Assembly (NCBI RefSeq): GCF_013155265.1
Contig: NZ_JABJXU010000010.1
Span: 1 to 64,000, forward strand
Source: Enterococcus sp. MMGLQ5-1
Lineage (GTDB): Bacteria; Bacillota; Bacilli; Lactobacillales; Streptococcaceae
Direction of reading: 5' to 3'
Length of the DNA: 64,000 nucleotides
Numbering within the stretch: position 1 is the stretch's first letter; every line of letters begins with the position of its first letter. Below, one piece after another: positions 59,452 through 64,000 of this stretch. Position numbers and translations under genes: made by a program. The notes under the pieces are model-generated. The model had not been told where the DNA came from. It ran no database searches and saw only the letters and a program-made list of their open reading frames with translations.

Positions 59452-60111
59452 TTGGATATACAGATGATGGAAGAGGCTTTGCCAGAGTATATTCAGGCAA
59501 TGGGATTGACACTTAGGCTAGCTTTGCTTGGGATGGCATTGGCTTTAATCATCGGTGTTTTAGCTAGCTTTGTAATATATTTCAGAGTACCAATATTAAA
59601 ACGTATTGCGGCAGCCTATACTGAGCTTTCAAGAAATACCCCTTTATTAATTCAACTGTTTTTTTTGTATTATGGATTGCCAAGAATCGGTATTTCATTG
59701 CATAAGGAAACAGTCGGTGTTATTGGATTGGCGTTTCTTGGCGGTGGTTATATGAGTGAGGCATTTCGTGGTGGATTAGATTCAGTACCTAAAATTCAAA
59801 TTGAAAGTGGAAAGGCAATCGGCTTATCAACGGTTCAATTAGCACGCTACATTGTGTTCCCACAGGGCTTTATCAATAGTGTACCAGCTGTAGGGGCCAA
59901 CTGTCTGTTTTTATTAAAGGAAACCTCCATTTTTTCAGCAATTGCGATTATGGATTTAACGAATGTGACGCGTGACTTGATAGGTATGTACTACTTAACT
60001 AAAGAATATTTATTGATGCTTGTTTTAAGCTATGCTGTTATTTTAATTCCATTAAGTCTGTTGATTAGTTTTGTGGAGAGGAAGGTGCGACATGGTGCAT
60101 ACGGGAATTGA
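59452..60111 (+). CDS. Amino-acid ABC transporter permease 1
   Basis: The start is TTG at 59452, after AAGGGGTGAG; upstream codons in frame have no site. The 219-residue membrane protein belongs to the HisM/GlnP family: TLRLALLGMALALIIGVLAS, RNTPLLIQLFFLYYGLP and the EAA loop ESGKAIGLSTVQLARYIVFP. With permease 2 it forms the channel of a polar amino-acid importer. Its 3' end overlaps permease 2 by 20 bases. Confidence 0.92.
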   Translation: MDIQMMEEALPEYIQAMGLTLRLALLGMALALIIGVLASFVIYFRVPILKRIAAAYTELSRNTPLLIQLFFLYYGLPRIGISLHKETVGVIGLAFLGGGYMSEAFRGGLDSVPKIQIESGKAIGLSTVQLARYIVFPQGFINSVPAVGANCLFLLKETSIFSAIAIMDLTNVTRDLIGMYYLTKEYLLMLVLSYAVILIPLSLLISFVERKVRHGAYGN

Positions 60112-60775
60112 TATTCTACTAGATGGTAACAATTTAATTCGGCTGTTGGCTGGTCTGTGGCTAGCGGCCAAAATTTCGTTAATTTCTTTGATTATCGGTT
60201 TGTTCCTTGGTATGATTTTTGGCGTTGCTAGAACGACTAAGTTTAAAGTCTTGCAGTTTTTTTTCAAGCTTTATTTGGAAATTTTTAGAATAATTCCCTT
60301 ACTTGTTTTGCTATTTGTCTTTTATTATATTTTACCAGAGAGCTTGAATATTCATCTTGATAACATTAAGGTTTCAATCATTGTCTTTGTATTATGGATT
60401 TCTGCCGAAACGAGTGATATTGTCCGAAGTGCCTTAATCAGTGTACCTAAAACTCAAATAGACGCAGGACGAGCGCTTGGTTTAAATCGAATGCAGCAGT
60501 TTATTTTCATTTACCTTCCACAAGGCTTACCATTGGCTATTCCGGCATTAATTAATTTGACCACGAGGGTGATTAAGACCACTTCTTTATTGTTAATTAT
60601 TGGTGTGCCAGAAGTGATTAAGGTTGGTCAGCAGATTATTGAAAATTATACAATTCAAATACCGACCGCTTCCTTATGGGTTTATGGCTTTATTTTTATA
60701 CTATATTTTGCCCTTTGCTATCCATTAACAAAATTATCGAAGCGATTAGAGAAAAGAATGGGAGGTGTGCGCTAA
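60092..60775 (+). CDS. Amino-acid ABC transporter permease 2
   Basis: Start ATG 60092 after GAGAGGAAGG. The 227-residue protein has the same family marks as permease 1: RIIPLLVLLFVFYYILP and the EAA loop DAGRALGLNRMQQFIFIYLP near residue 140. An earlier in-frame ATG (60071) would overlap further and lacks a site. The ATP-binding gene begins directly after its stop. Confidence 0.92.
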   Translation: MVHTGIDILLDGNNLIRLLAGLWLAAKISLISLIIGLFLGMIFGVARTTKFKVLQFFFKLYLEIFRIIPLLVLLFVFYYILPESLNIHLDNIKVSIIVFVLWISAETSDIVRSALISVPKTQIDAGRALGLNRMQQFIFIYLPQGLPLAIPALINLTTRVIKTTSLLLIIGVPEVIKVGQQIIENYTIQIPTASLWVYGFIFILYFALCYPLTKLSKRLEKRMGGVR

Positions 60776-61507
60776 ATGACAGTTTTAGAAGTACAGGATA
60801 TTCATAAAAGCTATGGTGAAAATGAAATTCTAAAGGGAGTTTCCTTATCAATTGAAAAAGGTCAGGTTTTAGTGCTTTTGGGACCCTCTGGTAGCGGAAA
60901 AAGTACCTTATTAAGAACTCTAAACGGACTTGAGACCATTGACCAAGGAAATATTATCTTTAATGGTCAATCACTGATACAAAGCGAGAAGGCATGGCAA
61001 AAGGTCCGACCAGAGATTGGTATGGTGTTTCAGAGCTATGATTTATTTCCAAATTTAACCGTATTAGAAAATATTTTACTCGGACCGCTTAAGGTACAAA
61101 AGAAAAAGCGAGCGTTAATTGAGAGTGAAGCCCTTAATCTGTTAGAGCGTGTTGGTTTGCAATCAAAGGCAGAGGCCTATCCAAGAGAATTGTCCGGTGG
61201 ACAAAAACAGCGGGTGGCGATTGTGCGCGCCTTAATTATGAAACCACAGCTCTTGCTTTTTGATGAAGTGACCGCTTCTTTGGACCCAGAAATGGTGCGC
61301 GAGGTCTTGCTAGTGATTCAAGATTTAGCAGCTGAGGGCATGACGATGTTTATTGTGACGCATGAGATGAATTTTGCTCGACAGGTTGCAGATCAAATTA
61401 TCTTTATGGATGCGGGTAAAATCTTAGTGACCGCAGATAGTGAGACATTCTTTAATCGGGTTGAAAGTCCGCGAGTGGAACAATTTTTATCGAGCTTAGC
61501 ATTTTAA
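60776..61507 (+). CDS. Amino-acid ABC transporter ATP-binding protein (GlnQ-like)
   Basis: The 243-residue ATPase has all ABC motifs: Walker A GPSGSGKST (about 36-44), Q-loop MVFQSYDLFP, signature LSGGQKQRVAIVRAL, Walker B LLLFDEVTASLDPE and H-loop VTHEM. It powers the importer formed by the two preceding permeases. It starts immediately after permease 2 (no gap), and the ribosome site GGAGGTG lies in the 3' end of that gene. Confidence 0.95.
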   Translation: MTVLEVQDIHKSYGENEILKGVSLSIEKGQVLVLLGPSGSGKSTLLRTLNGLETIDQGNIIFNGQSLIQSEKAWQKVRPEIGMVFQSYDLFPNLTVLENILLGPLKVQKKKRALIESEALNLLERVGLQSKAEAYPRELSGGQKQRVAIVRALIMKPQLLLFDEVTASLDPEMVREVLLVIQDLAAEGMTMFIVTHEMNFARQVADQIIFMDAGKILVTADSETFFNRVESPRVEQFLSSLAF

Positions 61508-61537
61508 TTTAATTGGTATCAAATAAGGAGAAAGAAA

Positions 61538-62398
61538 ATGAAAAAATGGCAAAAGATTTTGGGGTTAATGACAATTATTGGATTGACTTTTACTTTAGCG
61601 GCTTGTGGCACTTCAAGTAAAAAAAGTAGTGATGATTCAGATAATCCATCTAGCGTTGAAGCAATCAAAAAGCGTGGCAAAATTAGAATTGCAGTATTTG
61701 GGGACCTGTCCCCTTATGGCTACTTGGATGCCGAGGGTAAAAACCAAGGGTATGATGTCTATCTTGCTAAGCGAATTGCTAAAGATTTGCTTGGTAGCGA
61801 GGACAAGGTTGAGTTTGTCGTTGTCAATGCCGAGGAAAGAGTAGACGCATTGAAATCAAATAAGGTTGATTTAGTATTAGCAAATTTTACTAAAACTGCA
61901 GAACGAGAAAAAGTGATTGACTTTGCCAATCCATATATGAAGGTTGCTGTGGGTGTTGTTTCTTTGAAATCAAACCCAATAACGAAAGTGGATCAATTAA
62001 AAGGGAAGTCGGTTATCGTAAATAAGGGTACGACCGCAGAGCAATATTTTACAAAAGAGCAGCCTGATGTCACACTTGAAAAATATGAATCAAAGACTCA
62101 ACAATTTCAAGCGTTGACTGACGGACGTGCGGATGCTTTAGCTGATGATAACAGCTATTTATATGCTTGGGTTAAAGAAAATCCTGATTATGAGGTTGGC
62201 ATTAAAGAACTTGGTGAGGTGGCAACAATTAATCCGGGCGTTAAAAAAGGTAATAAATCTTTATTAGATTGGACTAATAAGGAATTGGAAAAACTTGGTG
62301 AAGAAAAATTCTTTGAAGCAGACTATAATGCCACACTCAAGGATTTCTTTGGCAGTGATATTCAAGCACAGGACATCGTGCTTGAGGGTAAAGAATAA
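61538..62398 (+). CDS. Amino-acid ABC transporter substrate-binding lipoprotein
   Basis: The 286-residue protein has a signal peptide with lipobox LAAC (cysteine near residue 23) followed by a Ser-rich linker. The domain (IKKRGKIRIAVFGDLSPYGY, GYDVYLAKRIAKDLL, LVLANFTKTAEREKVIDFAN) is family 3 solute-binding protein. The FTKTAER segment and overall pattern fit cysteine/cystine- or aspartate/glutamate-binding members (PEB1a-like). Ligand not certain. It is last in the transporter operon, 30 bases after the ATPase gene. Confidence 0.92.
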   Translation: MKKWQKILGLMTIIGLTFTLAACGTSSKKSSDDSDNPSSVEAIKKRGKIRIAVFGDLSPYGYLDAEGKNQGYDVYLAKRIAKDLLGSEDKVEFVVVNAEERVDALKSNKVDLVLANFTKTAEREKVIDFANPYMKVAVGVVSLKSNPITKVDQLKGKSVIVNKGTTAEQYFTKEQPDVTLEKYESKTQQFQALTDGRADALADDNSYLYAWVKENPDYEVGIKELGEVATINPGVKKGNKSLLDWTNKELEKLGEEKFFEADYNATLKDFFGSDIQAQDIVLEGKE

Positions 62399-62425
62399 TC
62401 TAATTGATTGAAATTAAATAAGGAT

Positions 62426-62512
62426 AAAGAGCTAGGCAGTGTTGTGAATCTCTAAAGCTAGATTTTTTAAAAATTGAACTTTAGTTTTTTCACCTCAGCG
62501 AGCTCTTTATTT
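62426..62512 (+). terminator. Probable terminator of the amino-acid ABC operon
   Basis: TAAAGAGCT and AGCTCTTTA pair across a long loop that has its own inner AAGCTAGA/ACTTTAG-type pairing, followed by a T-rich stretch. Confidence 0.5.
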
Positions 62513-62610
62513 ATAAAACCGAATCATTATAAATTATTGATTAACAAGCTAAGATGCGAGCGAGTTTAAGAAAAATATGCTAGTCTAGGACTAGATAAAG
62601 GAGGTTTATG

Positions 62611-63447
62611 ATGTCAATTCCAAATTATTATTTATTAGACGGCTATAAGCTACCTCAGGTTGGCTTTGGAACTTATGGTCTAAATGGTACAGCAGGTGTC
62701 CGAGTAATTGAAGCAGCTTTAAATACTGGCTATCGTCTGATCGATAGCGCATTTAATTATGAAAACGAAGGAACAGTTGGGCAAGCAATCCGCAATAGTA
62801 GCGTACCTCGTTCAGAAATTACAGTCACTTCAAAATTACCGGGACGTCATCATCAATATGCGCAAGCACTAGACACAATCCAAGAATCTGTTTTGCGAAC
62901 AGGATTGGATTATTTAGATTTATATTTGATTCATTGGCCCAATCCAAAGGAAGATTTGTATGTAGAGGCTTGGCAAGCGCTGATTGACGCAAGGCGCTGG
63001 GGCTGGATTCGTTCAATTGGTGTATGTAATTTTCTACCCGAGCATATTAATCGCATTGAGAAGGAAACTGGTGTTTTACCTGTTGTTAATCAAATTGAAT
63101 TGCATCCGAAATTTAATCAGGCAACACAAAGAGCGTTTGATCAGTCTAAAAAAGTGATTACTGAGGCATGGAGTCCATTGGGGCGAGCGAGTGATATTTT
63201 GAAAAATGAGCTTATTGGAGGCATTGCTCAGAAATATCGCAAATCGATTCCACAGATTATTTTGCGCTGGCAAATCCAGTTAGGTGCTTTGCCAATTCCT
63301 AAAGCTAGTCATGTTGCACGTCAAGAACAAAATATCACGATTTTTGACTTTAATTTAACGGCTGAGGAAATGGCATTGATTAATCAACTCAATCAAGTGG
63401 ACGGCAGATTACAGAATCAAGATCCAAGTGTTTATCAAGAATTTTAA
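62611..63447 (+). CDS. Aldo/keto reductase (AKR5-like)
   Basis: About 278 residues from the second of two adjacent ATGs (MSIPNYYLLDGYKLPQVGFG), which is better spaced from AAGGAGG. AKR tetrad: Asp in LIDSAFNY, Tyr in NYENEG, Lys in SKLPG and His in LIHWPNP. The end IPQIILRWQIQLGALPIPKA binds NADPH. This subgroup reduces 2,5-diketogluconate-like, methylglyoxal or other carbonyls; substrate unknown. It is a different branch from the aldo/keto reductase at 50.9 kb. It stands alone. Confidence 0.9.
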   Translation: MSIPNYYLLDGYKLPQVGFGTYGLNGTAGVRVIEAALNTGYRLIDSAFNYENEGTVGQAIRNSSVPRSEITVTSKLPGRHHQYAQALDTIQESVLRTGLDYLDLYLIHWPNPKEDLYVEAWQALIDARRWGWIRSIGVCNFLPEHINRIEKETGVLPVVNQIELHPKFNQATQRAFDQSKKVITEAWSPLGRASDILKNELIGGIAQKYRKSIPQIILRWQIQLGALPIPKASHVARQEQNITIFDFNLTAEEMALINQLNQVDGRLQNQDPSVYQEF

Positions 63448-63645
63448 TAGATGGTGTATTTAATAACAAAAGATTTAACTAAGATAAAAATTGTTATTAA
63501 TTATTATTTATAACCGCAATTGTTTCGTATAGAGGCATTGTGGTTTTTTGTTGGCTTTAAAAAAGCTTAACAACAAAATTATCACTTATAAATGCTTGAA
63601 AACACTTACAAATACATATATAATATAAGTGAATAGGAGGCTATT

Positions 63646-64000
63646 ATGTATCAAGAACAAAGAATTGCAGCGATACTTAAGCTTTTAAATCAGCAAGGTC
63701 AATTGTCGATTAAGGAAATTATGCAAAAATTAAACATTTCTCGTGATACTGCTAGACGGGATATTATCGAAACTGTCGAGACAGGACGTGCCGTTAGGAC
63801 CCATGGAGGTATTATCTCAGCTAAGCAAAGCTTCCCTGTCTTAGATTTTTTTGAGCGTCAAAAGGATTTAAATCCAAATCGTACCTTACTTGCTCAAAGA
63901 ACAGCGGAGCTGATAAAGCCCAATGCTGTCTACTTTATTGATGTTTCTACAATTTTATTGGAACTGACTAAGCAAATTGCCAGTAAGTGTCGAGTATATA
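63646..64000 (+). CDS. DeoR-family regulator, 5' part (cut by window end)
   Basis: From ATG 63646, after AGGAGG, the first 118 residues are visible. The N terminus has the DeoR helix-turn-helix (RIAAILKLLNQQGQLSIKEI, LNISRDTARRDIIE) with the family TxGRAVRTHGG hairpin, and the start of the DeoRC sugar-phosphate-sensing domain (RTAELIKPNAVYFIDVSTIL). Such proteins repress carbohydrate genes until a sugar phosphate binds. Target and C terminus lie beyond the window. Confidence 0.9.
   Translation, partial: MYQEQRIAAILKLLNQQGQLSIKEIMQKLNISRDTARRDIIETVETGRAVRTHGGIISAKQSFPVLDFFERQKDLNPNRTLLAQRTAELIKPNAVYFIDVSTILLELTKQIASKCRVY

Overview
The window reads as part of the chromosome of a low-GC Gram-positive bacterium of the order Lactobacillales, most likely Enterococcaceae (Enterococcus or Vagococcus-like). 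The reasons are the AT-rich sequence, strong GGAGG ribosome binding sites, LPxTG and WxL surface proteins, a LevR/mannose-family PTS operon, a malolactic enzyme cluster and an LXG-type polymorphic toxin. The genus is an inference; there is no rRNA or tRNA gene here to anchor it.

Left part (1-22.4 kb) is an accessory region full of mobile debris. It opens with the 3' end of an IS3-type transposase. A minus-strand defence locus follows: a type II Thoeris pair (ThsA with two membrane helices and a macro domain; ThsB, a short TIR protein), preceded by a second, longer TIR protein. Next come a type I toxin-antitoxin cassette, internally deleted relics of IS21 and IS6 elements, and then an intact sigma-54-dependent sugar operon (LevR regulator, PTS EIIA/B/C/D, a ribulose-phosphate/allulose-phosphate epimerase-like protein and a mannitol-1-phosphate dehydrogenase-like protein). 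Beyond it lie a dead Cna_B-type adhesin, a BRCT-protein/resolvase module with a 36-bp palindrome, a MerR/GyrI-like regulator, a second resolvase, an orphan LXG toxin cluster whose toxin carries a stop at codon 30, a second copy of the type I toxin-antitoxin/XRE cassette, and decayed genes of an old integrated element (DUF2786 protein, IS3 OrfA, tyrosine integrase).

Middle part (22.4-41.7 kb) is a cell-surface region: a 925-residue secreted protein and a three-repeat SLH-domain protein on the minus strand, then a BspA-type leucine-rich-repeat LPxTG protein, a membrane glycosyltransferase and a WxL cluster (1,484-residue WxL adhesin, short WxL protein, DUF916/DUF3324 protein, small LPxTG protein). 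A long noncoding array of hairpins separates the WxL cluster from a convergent Mga-type regulator. A serine recombinase follows.

Right part (41.9-64 kb) is mostly metabolic and looks chromosomal: malolactic fermentation (LysR regulator, malolactic enzyme, 2-hydroxycarboxylate transporter), a PNPOx-like protein and a dead FMN reductase, a LysR regulator followed by two tandem NmrA-like oxidoreductases and an aldo/keto reductase, an acetyltransferase, a CsoR-like protein without cysteines, a LacI-regulated carbohydrate ABC importer with matching operators, a MazG-like pyrophosphohydrolase, an amino-acid ABC importer behind a leader with hairpins, another aldo/keto reductase and the start of a DeoR-type regulator that runs off the right edge.

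The items most worth follow-up are the Thoeris locus with its extra TIR protein, the predicted pentitol/hexitol operon with its array of regulator sites, the duplicated type I toxin-antitoxin cassettes, the BRCT/resolvase module and the hairpin array at 38.2-39.1 kb.
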